A stretch of 64,000 nucleotides of DNA from Sorghum bicolor (GCF_000003195.3 NC_012878.2:10156386-10220385); one strand, 5' to 3'; counted from the first letter of the stretch, positions 47,861 through 61,893 are shown. Program-made: numbers and translations. The notes: generated from the sequence alone by a model not told the origin.

Positions 47861-48904
47861 ATAAATCCTCATTTCCAAAAACAATAATACAATATCGATA
47901 GCAAAAGCACTTCACATATATTAATTATAACTAATCATTCAATAGTTGATAACAACATCGAAATGGTATCTATAATCATGAACGAGTGTACATATCACTG
48001 ATCAAATCACAACTTTGTAAAACTTGCAACAGCAGCATCTACATGTCTTTCTAGCATCTAAACAGCACCAACATGTCGAGTTTAATTATCCTAGTAGCAA
48101 CAATAGCATCAACATGTCATCAGCTCAGTTATGTCCTCGTTTGCTTATGAGCCACCCACTCACAACTTGTCTACCTGGTAACGAAAAGAACAATAGATTT
48201 AGGTACAGCAGGTTGCATTAATAAACAAAAAAAATCTTGAATCACAACTATGAAGGGAGTGCTATGAATATAAATACTATAAGGCCAAAATAATCTCTAC
48301 ATCTTTCTAGCTATTTGTAAGTTTAGATTCTGCAACCATCAAAGTCAAAAATTAAAAAAGACCCACATGTTTCAGTTCTGCAGGTTACATCTTTGTTCGG
48401 TTGTACACATCCACAGTACAAGTGTTCACTTCAGGTAAACTAAGATAGGGTCTATCTGTCTACAATACAACAGAATGAAGCTTTAACCTGGAAGACAGTG
48501 CTCATGGTAAAGGCATTCATGAAGTCACACAGAAGTCCACAACTCTATATTATGCAAATGCCTGAGTTCATATTGATCATATAAGACACATGGAATTGGC
48601 ACAGGAAAAGAAGAATGATCTGCAGCTTTGATAGGTATTGCTACTCTTAACTCCATACTTAAAAGATGCACAAGCAAGTTTTTATTTGTTTGCTCAAAAA
48701 TATCCAAAATCTAAACAATCATATATATTCACCATGGCACAGTAGTGTAACAACCTGGCTACACAAACCCATGTTGTACATGTACGGCACAACTTAGCTA
48801 TTCTTTGAGAAATTTCAATAGCAATGCACAGTATGAATGAACACATCACAGTTTAGAATTGAATTTAGCTTCCAATTTGCTGTAATCATAGTGTAGTTGT
48901 TACC
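47861..48904. other. Non-coding CACTA DNA downstream of the tnpA-like gene
   Basis: AT-rich, no open frame of note. The stretch next to 48905 should contain the tnpA-like 3' UTR. Confidence 0.5.
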
Positions 48905-51900
48905 TTAGTCCGCCTTCTTATTAGGCCTCTTTGGATATCTTGATTGATTCACCAGCTCATGTGGAGCAATGTAGGCTTTTGTTGCAGCCCTTTTTGCCTC
49001 CTTTCCGCTGAAAAGATTTCTACCAACAATAGCGGCATTTTTACTTGAGCGGGTAGTCACTCCTTTTTCTTTGTCTCTAATGACCAAGCTTCCTGGCTGT
49101 GTCTACAAAAATGAGAAACTTTGATGTATTACAGCTGTAGTACAATGTACATATGTCAAGATTAATTAGAACATTGTGTACTAATGTCATTACCTGTTGT
49201 AACACATCTGCATTCTCTTCTTCTCGTTGTCCAGTCTCATCATCCTCTTGTATGATTGGTTCAACTTCTGTAGTGTTATTTTTTATTTCTAGGGTTGTCT
49301 AGACATAAGCATATTCAAGCAAAAGATTAGACAACATAATCATAATAACTTTATTGAAAGGAGGAAGGTTGTGCTACTTTTAATAAATATTACCTCATTT
49401 TCAGTTTCCTTGTGCTGGCCAAGCAAAAGAAGAAATTCTTGCTTCATTTCTTCTTTTAACGCTTTCTTAGCATTTTCCAATTCCTCCTGCATCCTTCTCG
49501 TACTTTCTTTTTTTCCCTTTCCCTTTCTTCAATTTCATTTGCAAGTTGTGCTTTCAGCCTGGCAACCTCTTCTCTAAAAGCATTTTCCTTGCTATTGGCT
49601 TCAGCTTCATTACGTGCAAGTAACTGAACATTCTCTTGCAATAATACTTTGCGAGTCCTGTGCTTGGCCAAGTACCCATGCCCATGTACTTCAGATGATT
49701 TGGTTTGTGTGGCTTCGGCGTAGGTTGACTGAAAAATCAGGTTTTCCTCAGCAGTTGAAAGGTATCTATCTTCCATCTCTATCTGACACATTTTCAGTGC
49801 TGCGTTATCCTAAACAAAGAAATTATATCCATTAGAGTTGCTTCTCACAATCAGCTTGTATATTTAAAAACTTGAAGAAAAAAAACTTCTCACATATACT
49901 GCAGCTGACTCAGGAGTAGACCATTTCCCATTTTTTGTGTGAGTGCTCTTCCAAAGTATTATATCACTAGGCTCTGTACCTTGTTCGTCTCTCTAGATTG
50001 CCAAAAAAATTGTAGACACAATTATTCAATCATATAATACAATCATAAGATAATTTTCTGTAATGAATACCTGCTCGTAGCTACATTGTGAGAAGTTTTT
50101 AGAACCCATCAAATGCTTGGTTTTTTGCTGCTGTCGGTTGCATGAGTTTTGGCTACTAACTTTCTGCATAATGAGAACAAGCCATATTTAATAATGCATC
50201 ATTTTGGTACATAAGACATGTTCAACAAAGTTAAACTTAGAACAGGTTACCTTGAATTTGTCAGATCTAAAATACAACAACAAGTAGTGTCACTCAAGAA
50301 GGTGTACTTCTTCTGGAATATTTCTTATTCTCTCAGCATAATTATTGTACGCCTTATATGTGGCACTAAGAGCTGATCGCCATCCTTTGTACCGCTCAGT
50401 GGCAATACTCCATATCTTTTGTTGTTTTTCTTCTTTATTGTCAATGTTGGTGAAGTCCCACCGAAGCTGTACATATATGTTGCAGCAATAAATTTCAGCA
50501 AAGTAAAAATAATGGAAGCAACCCTATATCAAAAATATATACATAGCAGCCCCTACATAGCAGCCCCTAGATCAAAAATATATACATAGCAGCCCCTACA
50601 TAGGAGGCCCCTACATGCAGAAATAAAAAACTGCATACAATATCTTGAACATAATATATTATCAAATAAGAAATAGAGGCAAAGTAGTACGCAGCATACC
50701 AATATCTCTGTTGCAATTTCTTCTTTGACATCTTCCGCTATGTCCTTCCAACTGGATACTCCAATTAGTGGTGCCCATTTCCTTGTAAACAGCACAACCT
50801 CATCCACAAAAGCACGGCGATTTGGTCCAATCGGACCCCCACGTGAATTTGAAAATTCGATTGGGAGTCGTTGAGTGCGTTCCTTAACTCTCTTGTTGGC
50901 TATTGATAAACCCTTAACAACGCCACGACCTCGTTTCTTGCGTTCAGCAGAGACAACTCCTTGCATGAAAAGACAGTAACAAACTTGAGTTGTTGTAATT
51001 ATGAATTAAGATAATTGAACATAGTAGGTAAATTCTATGAATGATCACATACCATCTCCTTGTTCTTTTTTCTTCCTTGCATGGCTTGGCCTATTTGTGG
51101 GCGGTGTCCCATTGCTTGCATTGCTTTCTTCGTCTTCGATTGATATGTCATCAGCCTCACCTTGCTCGACATAAGCCACTGCAAAAAAAAGAAAAGCTTC
51201 AGTTGTTTAAAAAAAAGTAGTACTAAAAGTAGATGTTTGCCAAAGAGGATTAATTACTAATTTCTGGAATGTCTCCTTTAGCCTTCAAATATTCTTTGTA
51301 GGTTTGGACTGTGTCTTCCCTAAACTCATCCTTCAATTCTGTTAGTCAACAACAACATGTTAGGTACATAAAATAGATGGTATAAAGAACATATGTATAA
51401 AACAAATGATATACTTTTGGATTTTTCCTTTGGGAGCTTCTTTAGCCACTTCTTGTATGCATCTAGTGCATCATCCATAAAAGGATGATCATCTTCGTCC
51501 AGCTGGTGCCGTGGTCGCTTGAGGGGTGTTATGCTCACTTGTTGGGAGGTCTCTTCCTGCTGTGAGAGTACTAATCTGATTTCCTTCTCACTCTCATTGT
51601 CTTCTATCATATTCTCTGTGTGTTTGTTATAATCGATTGGATGTAAACTAGCTACATCTGTGCCACATCGCTTCTTGTAGTATAAGAAGTCCCGGACAGA
51701 GAACCCAAGCTGATCCTTAATAGTTATTAAGGTTGACATTTTTATATGAGCCCTATCTAATTTGAACATTACATACTCCCTATCCCTATCTGGTATTCCA
51801 TGCTTGCAATGCACAAAAAGAGTCCAAACTTCACCCGTGTCACTGCATACAGAGGATAATAACTAGTAAATGAGCAATCTTAATAACAGGCTACTCAAGA

Positions 51901-52526
51901 AAAATTTCATTTGTAGTACTGAGGCTAATCCTAAACAAACATGAACTTAAAATATATTGTAATGGACATTGAACTGAACTAAATCAAAAATATGTTCCTC
52001 TGAACTTAACTTGAAATTGAATTGAACTCAAAATAGAATTACTGTGTACCATACAATTGTACTACTGTATGTACTAAAGGAAAAAGGAAAAAATTGAACT
52101 GAACTAAAATTGTAACTACTGATGAATGGAAACACTCATACATAATAGTGGCAGTGACCCCATGTAACCTGGTACTAATAATGATGAATTAGATTTCTGA
52201 AAACAAGAGTGCAATAGAACAACTTACCTATTGCTCGTATAGGGTTGGGAGGACCCGTCGTCATCTACTACGAGGAGGTCGGCTTCAGCGTAACGCTTGG
52301 CGCCCAAAACAGTGGCCTCGCTGTTGGAGCGAGGCGACGTCTGCGGTGACGGCGTCGTGGACCTCTTGGACGGAGACGGCGTCCTGGACCTCTTGGACGA
52401 CGGAGAAGGCGTCCTGGTCTTCCTAGACGGAGACGGCGACCTGGACCTCCTGGTAGGAGGCGTGGACCTCCTGGACGGAGCCGGCGTGGGGGCCCTCCTC
52501 CTGGACGGAGGCAGCGTTGGAGGCAT
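48905..52526 (-). CDS. tnpA-like CACTA protein gene (plant transposase PF03004 type), multi-exon
   Basis: Exon 1 starts at ATG 52524-52526 with a Ser/Pro/Arg-rich head (SPSKRSTTPSPQTSPRSNS) and ends AATAG|GTAAGT near 52228. Exon 2 (51842-51415) continues in phase: SDTGEVWTLFVHCKHGIPD, then IKDQLGFSVRDFLYYKKRCG. Exon 3 (about 51341-51260) encodes LKDEFREDTVQTYKEYLK. Later exons encode LPIEFSNSRGGPIGPNRRAF and WAPLIGVSSWKDIAEDVKEE, then the GWRSALSATYKAYNNYAE block, QQQKTKHLMGSKNFSQ, a coiled coil (EEVARLKAQLANEIEERERE) and a Lys/Arg-rich end. This is the pattern of the plant transposase family PF03004; such proteins bind subterminal repeats and assist the TNPD-type transposase in the nucleus. 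Several donor and acceptor pairs keep the frame, so it may still be functional. Exact later exon limits are not fixed. Confidence 0.75.
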
Positions 52527-53129
52527 GATCTTCGACAGGAGGCGATGACGGCGGCGTACTTGGATGGCGGCGTTTTTTTTTGCTAGGCGACGGTTTCTGT
52601 GGATGTGGATCCGATCTAATCTCTAGGAGAAGGGGGGATTAGCGGGCCTAATTGTTTGGCCGCGCGTTGGCGGCACTTGGATGGCGCTCTTTTTTTGTTT
52701 CCCCCCTCTGATTTTGGGCGGGATGAGCCAAAAATCATGAAAAAATGGCGGGATGGGAGGAAAAATCCATCTGAATTTATTATATTGGCCAATTTTTAGA
52801 AGAAAAATCCATGTAACATTATTATGATCTCCAAATAATAAGTAAAAATTATACTAGTGAATATTAAGTAAAAATTATATGTGGCAGTGGTAGACTAGTG
52901 TTTAATAGTAGTGTTTAGTAATGAGTAGTTGTAGGACTAGCTAGTGAGTAGTGATAGTAGTAAGTACTACTAGTAGTGACTAGTAGTGTCGGTAGTGATT
53001 ACTAGTGAATAGTAGTGCTACTAGTGAGTTGTAGTGATTAGTAATGAGAATTAGTGAGTACTGATTAGTAATTAGTAATGGTGCCTGTGTGGTAGTAATG
53101 AGTATTAGTGAGTAGTGGAGGTGGTGATG
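52527..53129. other. tnpA-like 5' flank
   Basis: The GC-richer DNA next to 52526 should be the leader and promoter of the minus-strand gene. From about 52850 onward AGT-rich words start to build up toward the microsatellite. No gene. Confidence 0.45.
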
Positions 53130-54120
<991 letters not shown>

Positions 54121-54671
54121 GTGCATAGTACAAGTGAGTACTAGTAGTATTGTTTAGTAGTAGTATGCATTAGTAGTAGTACTAAATATGCATAATGATA
54201 TTTGAAGGAGACAAAAAAAATATTTAGCAATTATAAGTGTTAAAAATAACACAAAAATATGGTTGGGCTGCATAGGGCCCGTTACCTCACCAGGCTCAAC
54301 CGACCGAAGAAGGGAGCCCAGCAAAGTTCACAAGCCCAAGCAGGCCCAACGTAGTTTCAAATGGTCTGTGTAACAAGGAGATCGAACCGGTTGTATCACT
54401 TGAGCTTATAAGCTGTGTTCCCTGGTTCTGAACTGGCGAGGTGGTGCTATTCCTGGCGGCTTGAAACAAGCAGGCACTGCGCATCACCCTCGAGCCAGTG
54501 AACCAACTAAATGGGCCGGCCCACTTACCAATCGTTCCCCATTCCCCCACCTACCCGTCCGCCGAATCCCTAATACTAAGGGAAAGCAATCGTTCCCCAT
54601 TCCCAGCACCTACCCACCCGAGCGACGAGCGCGCGGCGTAGGCGAAGGCGAATCCGACGGGAGGTGCGCCC
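54121..54671. promoter_or_regulatory. Upstream region of the CACTA passenger gene
   Basis: AT-rich until about 54270, then GC-rich up to the ATG. It contains a short direct repeat, AATCGTTCCCCATTCCC, at about 54530 and 54587. It is presumably promoter and 5' UTR, but no clear TATA box was identified. Confidence 0.35.
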
Positions 54672-56533
54672 ATGGAGTCCGCCATGGCTAGCAGCAAACG
54701 CGTCCTCAACGCGCGCTCTCAAGCGCGCAACGCTCACGGTCAGTTCGCGAGTGTGAAGACGGAGGTGGGCGCCGCGGCCGCGCCCAAGCAGATCATCCTC
54801 GTCTACTCTTCCTCCAACTCCGAGGGAGCGCCGGCTCCAACTGAGAAGGTGGGCACCTCCGCCGCTGCCGGCGAGAAGAGGATGGCTTCTTCGATCGCGA
54901 TAAGGACGAGGGCCGCCGCCGCCGGGAAGAAGAGCGCCTCGGGTGCGCCGCCGCTCACTAGGAAGAGGGGTTCGGCCTCGGTGAACAAGGCGACGTCCGC
55001 GTCCAAGAACAAGCTGGCGCCGGCGAAGAAGGGCGTTGCTGGTGGGGCCGCCGGGTCGAAGCAGAAGAAGGCCTCTCTGAAGAAGGGCATCGCCATGGGG
55101 GCGTCCGGGTCGAAGCAGAAGAACAAGGTACCACCCTTGCTCCTCCCTCCCTCCGTGAAATGTAGATTTGAAGCATGATTGATGTTTTGTTTAAATCGGC
55201 TAGGGTTGATGTGATGTTATGGCTAGGGTTAGATTAATCTGATCTGACTAGGGTTATGAGTAGGGTTTTGGTGAATCTGATCTGAGGATAAGTTTCAATT
55301 GAGATTAGAATAAGGTAATGCAGGATCAAAAGGCTACCAAATGTGGAAAAGGTCCTGTTTCTTTTCTAGGTTCACATTTAAATCTTTTCTGCTCCCTTTT
55401 CTGCTTTGGCAAAAAATTCCTCTTGTAGAGTTACTGGCAAAGAAAAGGAATGGTTTCCTAACCTTCGGTTGAGAGGAACGGAGATTTTTCTGTATTGCTG
55501 AAATGCCACTTTTTTTTAAGGAGAAGATGAGCTTTAGTGTTCTGTGCTTGGTTCACCGAAAGCACCATGTGCTGCCGATTTCTTCCTTAATTTTGGTTTG
55601 TTGACTTGCTGTCATGCATTGAATTTCCTGAGTTCATGTAGATCTAGCTGTTTGGTGCATTATCCTTATTAGCTGTCTTCACTTGCAATCTGTCTCCAAA
55701 TTCAATTCAAGTTCACATGGCATGCTTGGTGTGTGGTGGTCAACTCTGATACATCATGAAGAGAGGGATAAAATAGTCCACCCTAAATCAAAACATATTC
55801 CAGCATATGGCTCAGCTTGCCTTTTGATATCTATGGCAGGCAAAAATATTTGTTAGCATGTGGCTTCATCTATGCCCTTATAATGATTTGATTAACTGAA
55901 GGTAAGTCGACATCTTGTTGCTTGGCTTGGCTGCAGGACTTGCACATCAAAGTTGTTGGTTCAGTGAACAGAAATAAAGCTATGCTTAGGGAAAATTCAC
56001 TTATATTTTGATATTTAGGTGATATATATAATTACACTATATAATAAGAACTTATATATATAATCAGAACAATATTCCTTGGAATTTGGTGCCTGTTTGT
56101 GACATATATTTGCTATTTCCTCTGATCATGTTGACAGCAGAGCAGATTATGGTGCATTTTAGTTGATGTTTTGTTATGGTTTCAGCATATTATGGACTAT
56201 GGATTATGGTTTCTGATTACTCATACTAATTGTTATTTTTTCTACTTTTTGATGCAGCTCTAGGTCTTTGTTGAGGAAGAGTTCTCTGAGGAAGACATGT
56301 CTGACGTGTCTTCCTACACGTGCGTGACAGACAACTCTTGCGACTGCCTGCGGGACCACCGACCAGCCCACATGGACGGTCTACAGTGGGGTCTCAAGCG
56401 CGCCAAGAACGAGGCCATGGCGTGCGTCGATGCCAGTGCAGCTACCTACTCCAGGGAGGCAAAGAAGGACATCAATGGCATCTTCGTGGACCTGTACGAC
56501 GAGATCAAGGCCAAGTACAAGCCGAAGAAGTGA
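54672..56533 (+). CDS. CACTA passenger gene: two-exon basic protein of unknown function
   Basis: Exon 1 (54672-55127) encodes 152 residues and exon 2 (56264-56533) encodes 89. The join AACAAG|GTACCA ... CTCTAG|GTCTTT is in phase, giving 241 residues. The N-terminal part is rich in Ala, Lys and Ser, with a near-repeat KKGVAGGAAGSKQKK / KKGIAMGASGSKQKN, much like a histone-H1 tail. Exon 2 encodes an acidic stretch (VFVEEEFSEEDMSD) and a compact, probably helical C-terminal region (HMDGLQWGLKRAKNEAMA, then KKDINGIFVDLYDEIKAKYK). I recognise no known family. It is divergent from both transposon genes, sits between them, and is intact and GC-rich in exon 1. It may be a captured host gene or a third transposon gene. 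A second in-frame ATG at 54684 is possible. Nuclear location is inferred from composition. Confidence 0.6.
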
Positions 56534-57006
56534 AGTCTGGTAGGAAGCCCTTTGCTTGGATGTCTGGTAGGAAGACCTTTGCTGTAGCATAAATAATATA
56601 ATGCAAGTGGTTGCTCTGAGCAGTAGGTGCTGATTAGAGAGTAGGGAGACTTTTGGTATGTGGATATGCAGCCACTACAAATGTCAGTGGTGGACTGGTA
56701 GTTGTCATGTGAACTATGATCTATGTCTGCTAGGAAGAACTGCTATGAACTATGTTGGCAAGCTATCATGGTGACTCTCTAGCTTGGAACCACTAATATT
56801 AGTCATGTTTAATATTGCTTATATCTGTGTGTTAAGTTGTCTGATTCAAATCATTATGTGCCCAAGTTGTGTGCTGGAGCTTGACTATGAGTTGTAATTC
56901 ATTTATTAATTATGTGATACCTTCATGCGAATGATCTCAAGACTATACCAGAAGTAGACAAACAAGATTATTTAAAACAATGAAGATGTTTAGTTCATGC
57001 ATATAT
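56534..57006. other. Convergent 3' flanks of the passenger gene and tnpD-like gene
   Basis: AT-rich, non-coding. The two genes converge here, so both 3' UTRs should lie in this interval. A short direct repeat, GTCTGGTAGGAAG, follows the passenger stop codon. Confidence 0.5.
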
Positions 57007-60000
57007 TTAGTAAAAGTTATGGTTTACACAAAAAAAATCATCTTCTGAATCTTCTCCCGTACTGATGAATGGAGGGACGACTCCATCATTAATGTAAGTG
57101 TCATCTGGGTCTTCGTCTTCATAAAATAGGTCAGCGTCCTCAGGTTCAGGCATTGCCGTAGCAAGCACCTGTTGAATCACAGAAGCATCAACACTAACAC
57201 CTTGTTTGCCACTCTTACTCCAAGTTATCACATCTTCATTAAGCTGTTGAAGATCCATATCTTCGACTCCAACAACAACTGAGTCCAAATCGATCTCGCC
57301 CACCTTGTCGTCGGAAACTTCTTCAGGCATGTCAAACAAGTTTCTAGGTTGAACTCTAACAACACTGCACCAATTTGATTTCGTACAAGTGTCCATATAA
57401 CAGACTTGTTCTGCTTGTGTGCTCAAGATGTAAGGTTCATCTGCATACCGGAACCGAGTTATATCAAGTTCGACGACACCAAACCGATCCTTAGTATATC
57501 CTCTAGATCGGCTCGTACTTGCTGCAGGGACATCAAACCAGTCACATTGGAACAAAATTACTTCCTTCTGGCCATGAAAATCAAGGCAGATGATTTTCCT
57601 AAGCACGCCATACCAGTCCATGTTTCCTGAACTTGCATCGCCCTTCACAAGTACTCCACTATTCTGAGTTGTCAAGAATTTTTCTATTGACGAAGCCCTG
57701 AAAAAGAAGCCATTTGCTAAACACCTGGTAAACACACGAGACCGGCAGTCTGGACCGCGAGATAGATAATAAATCATGTCATCTATTTCGCCACGTGCAC
57801 GCAACATGCTGATCTGCAATTACCACAATTTTTAAATATATATTAGGGACTAATAAATGCACCATGTGTAAACTAATTAAACAAAGAAAATATTAAAATA
57901 ATACTCACATCACGCTCAAACCATGATACAAACTCGTCCTTGTGTCTTTTTTCAACATGAACAGGGCTAGTTTTCTTCAGCTCATCCATGTGCATACTAC
58001 AATTCGTCCAACAAAAATAAAAAAATATATTTCATTATTTAAATAAATATTACAAATATGGATTGACCAGCACATAAAAATTTAATTATAAAAAATAACT
58101 TACTTTATCCATGGAGTGACTTCGTCACAGTTGGTTAATATGTAATGCCTCATCTTCAACATATCAACGTCAGACACTTCTTCCAAAGTACCACCTCTCC
58201 TACTATAGTCAAAGTTCGCAAATACACTTAGCCCAGATGGTGGTTCACTAGAAGCGGCGCTTTCATGACACTCTGGCCGATTCAGCTTTGTACAAATATT
58301 TTTGAAGAAGCGAGAGCAAAATGTGATGCACTCCTCTGAAATATACCTCTCTGCCATTGAAGCTTCAGGCATCGCTTTGTTTCTGACATAGCCTTTAAGA
58401 GAACGAAGGTACCTCTCTACTGGATACATCCATCTGTAGCATACAGGGCCTCCAAGTCTAGCTTCTTCAGCAAGATGAACTGGTAAGTGCATCATAATGT
58501 CAAAAAAAGATGGTGGAAAAATCATCTCCAATCGACAAAGAGTCTCCCTGATCGAAGTGCTCAGTTTTTCAAGTTTAGACAACTCCAACTCCTTTGAACA
58601 TAATGAGTTAAAGAACCTACTTAGCTCGATCACTGGGATCAACACATCTTCAGACAATATATTGCGCACCACTAAGGGCAAAAGTTTTTGCAATATTACA
58701 TGAAGATCATGAGTTTTAAGTCTAGAAAGCTTGCATCCATTGATGTCCACACATCTCCTAATATTGGCGGCATAACCATCAGAGAACTTGACGCCATGCA
58801 AAAATTTGCATATAGTTTCCTTGTCAGCCTTGCTAAGAGAGTACAACGCTGCAGGCAAGGTGTACTTACCTTTGTCGACCACTAGATGCTGATCTTTTCT
58901 TATACCCAAATGCTGCATATCAAGTCTGGCCTTCACACTGTCCTTGCTTTTACCTGGTAACTCTAGCAATGTCCCCAGTAGGCTCTCACATATGTTCTTC
59001 TCAATATGCATGATATCTAAATTATGTCGTACCAGCAATGATTCCCAATAAGGGAGCTCAAAGAATATACTTTTTTTCCTCCAATTGTGCCACCTATTGT
59101 CTTCATCACGTTGCTTCCTTTTTTTTGAATCCTTTCCAAAAATCACTTGTTCGAAACTCTCATAATCTTGCTTCACCTGCTCACCACTAAGTGGCACTGG
59201 ACCTTCCCTGGTTTCGGCCTTGTTATTGAAGCTCACCTTGTTCCTTCGCCACTTATGCTTCAAGGGCAAAAATCGACGATGCCCCATGTAACAATGCTTT
59301 GAACCAAATTTTAACCATAAGTAATCAGTATGCCTGTGACAATAAGGACATGCAAACTTTCCTTTAGTGCTCCAACCAGATAACATCGCATATGCTGGGA
59401 AATCATTAATTTCCTTTAGTGCTCCAACCAGATAACATCGCATATGCTGGGAAACCAGATAACTTTCCTTTAGTGCTCCAACCAGATAACATCACGGAGC
59501 TCATCGATCAGAGGCTCTAGATATACATCAATGTTCTGTCTAGGAGATTTAGGCCCAGGAATCAACATTGACATCATCCAATAAGGTTGTTTCAAGCACA
59601 ACCAAGGAGGTAGGTTATAAGGAATGAGAATCACAGGCCAGCAAGTGTAATTAACATTCAACATTCCAAATGGATTGAAGCCATCAGATGCAAGTCCCAA
59701 CCGAATATTATGTGGATCTGAATCAAATTCCTCATACTTTGCGTTCACGTGCTGCCATGCTAATGAGTCTGCTGGGTGCCGCACTTTCCCATCACGGATC
59801 CTTTCTTTCTTGTGCCACCGCATCAATGATGATGTTTCTTCAGACATATATAATCTTTGTAGTCGAGGAGTAAGTGGAAAATACCTTAGAATTTTGCAAG
59901 CAGTGCGCTTCTTCTTCTTTGCTCCTCCACTTTCACTAGGATCGCCATCATCACAATCTGCTGTGTCGTCCTTCTTCCACCTACTCTCACCACATGTTGG

Positions 60001-60647
60001 ACATGTGTCCATATCAGCAAATTTCCCACGAAACAAAACACAGTCATTCACACAAGCATGGATCTTAATGTATGTCAGGCCAAGATCACGAATAATTTTC
60101 CGTGCTTTCTCATAAGTATTTGGGATACTATGTCCGGGGGGGTACGCATCTGAGTTGAATTGTTACTTCATCCACCCATGCACTTAATTTGAAACAGCCT
60201 GACCATGAAAGACAACTTGGTAAGTGGAGATCCTGACCCCAACTCTTCCTGTGCATCTTTTAACAAAGCATAAAATTTTTTGGGCGCTATCATTAGGCTC
60301 TTCATTTTTTTTATCACTCGACAAACCGCTAATTAATGAAGACACAAGATTGCAACCAGCTGCTGCATAATCACACCGACATGCACATCCATATCGTTGT
60401 CCCAAGATTGAATACTACTGTGTTTCTCTTTCACAAAATTCTCATCAAACCCTTTACTTAGCAAATGGAAGTGAACCTCAGATTTTGATTTGTACGCCAC
60501 TCCACAACACTTTGAATATGGACAAAGCGCTTTTTCTGATGTATACATGTCTTCAAACATATTATCAACAAATTTGTCAAGCCATGCTTCCCACTCATCT
60601 GTTGACCGAGACAACAACATCCAACTATAATCATCGTCATGTGCCAT
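57007..60647 (-). pseudogene. tnpD-like TNP2-type CACTA transposase, probably inactive
   Basis: In order on the minus strand: a transposase-associated domain (EWEAWLDKFVDNMFEDMY, then CPYSKC; 60647-60333); a middle part with THIKIHACVNDCVLFRGKF-like residues, a CPTCGESRW finger and HPADSLAWQHVNAKY (60110-59470); the Transposase_21 core with GWSTKGKFACPYC and HNLDIMHIEKNICESLLGTL (59443-58750); a DUF4218 block (HLAEEARLGGPVCYRWMYPV, 58500-58350); and a DUF4216 block (VILFQCDWFDVP, 57600-57350) in the last exon, 57819-57007. This is the full TNP2 architecture. Damage: a 52-54-bp tandem duplication at 59358-59500 replaces the segment between LIDELRDV and INDFPAYAMLSGW, adding a stop (WLEH), and frames change near 60120 and 60330. 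Some breaks elsewhere may be introns. The transposase would normally cut the element ends in the nucleus. Confidence 0.8.
59358..59500. repeat. Tandem duplication inside the transposase core
   Basis: TTTCCTTTAGTGCTCCAACC followed by AGATAACATC starts at 59358, 59410 and 59464, a period of 52-54 bp with two and a half copies. The copies are almost identical, so the event is recent. Confidence 0.9.
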
Positions 60648-61281
60648 GAATTTTATCTCCCAAATGTAACAACGACGACTTCAATTTTCTAAGGTAACCA
60701 ACAAAGAAAACATACAGAGTGTTTACACAAAATATAAATAACAAAATTAATTTATGTATCAACATACATAGTTGCATACATATATAGATGTTGACGTTGC
60801 ATCTACAAAAAATCCAAAATATATATGCTGGTAATGCATGCATACAATACAAAGTGATCATGGATCAAATTCTTACTTGTACGTCATTGCTGCAGCTAGC
60901 CAGGCCGCCGCTGATGATTGAGCAGGGACTGTCTTCGTCGTTGATCAAGCCCGGCCGGGGACCTAGTTGGACGTGTTCAAGAAGATGAACCACCAGGCGC
61001 CGACGCTAGATCGAGTCCAGGGGAAGATGGACGCCGTCGATGTCGAGCCTCCGGTGGCCGGCCGCTGATGCAAAGCGCGCGCTAGGACAAAGGGCCGGGG
61101 AAGAGGAACGAAGCGCGATGCAAGACCGATCCAAAGACGGGCAACGTCCTAGAACGAAACCGTGACATAGATAGGAAAAACATCGGTCTCGACGTATACG
61201 TACAGGACTCTAGTAGATCTAGTTCAATTTCAGGAATAATTAATTAATATATAGTATTCGGGCTATCATTAAAACAAAAAG
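60648..61281. other. 5' region of the tnpD-like gene
   Basis: AT-rich to about 60870, then GC-rich (60890-61150) like an untranslated first exon and promoter of the minus-strand gene, with TACTTG|TACGTC-type splice context. No separate gene is called. Confidence 0.4.
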
Positions 61282-61345
61282 GTACGAGTGGTCTAGTGGT
61301 ATGTTCCTATCATTTAAACCATGAGGTCTCAAGATCGAAACACAC
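61282..61345 (+). repeat. tRNA-like sequence with Pol III A and B boxes
   Basis: TGGTCTAGTGG at 61289-61299 fits the A box TRGYNNARNGG, and GATCGAAAC at 61333-61341 fits the B box GWTCRANNC, 44 bp apart. The flanks (GGTACGAG, GAGGTCTC) are tRNA-like, but no clean acceptor stem or anticodon arm can be drawn. It is probably a SINE or tRNA relic, not a working tRNA. Confidence 0.45.
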
Positions 61346-61369
61346 ATAGCGCATGTTTTGCAATTATTT

Positions 61370-61893
61370 TTTAAACATTGTTATCCTGAACTTTGGGTAT
61401 TGCAACTAAGTAAATCCACAAAATTTAATCGTTGCAAAAACAATTGCCTATCGCAACCATCAGCTAAGTAGTTGCAATATCATATTAATATTGCAACGAT
61501 AAAAATAGTAGTGGCAATATGTTTATTTTTTTTGCCACGCTAGCAACAACTTGCATACAACGAAATTTTTTCGTTGCAAAATGAAGAGGTTGTTGCAACC
61601 ATTAAGTAATTAGTTGCAATATCATCTAAATTTTGCAACGCCAATAAAAGTACTCGCAATGGAAAACAAGTCGTGGCAAGAGTGACCAATTGTTGCAACC
61701 ATTCTACAATTGGTTGCAATATCAAGTACTTTTTGCAATGACCTCCGTAATTATGACCACGAAACAAATTGCGTGGCAAAAAACCAATCTATCGCAATGA
61801 TAACTTGAAATGGTTGCGTTAACACCCCTTCTTGAAACCAAATCGTGTCGTTGCGGCAAAAAAGCGTGGCATTAGGGATCAAATTTGGTAGTG
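61370..61893. repeat. CACTA subterminal repeat array, 5' side
   Basis: Repeats of GTTGCAAT, TTGCAACG, TTGCCACG and AGTGGCAAT in both orientations run up to the terminus, matching the words at 47086-47860. Confidence 0.85.

Noticed and set aside
61282..61345. Functional tRNA gene
   Set aside because: The two internal boxes are present, but no acceptor stem, anticodon stem or T-stem pairing can be drawn.
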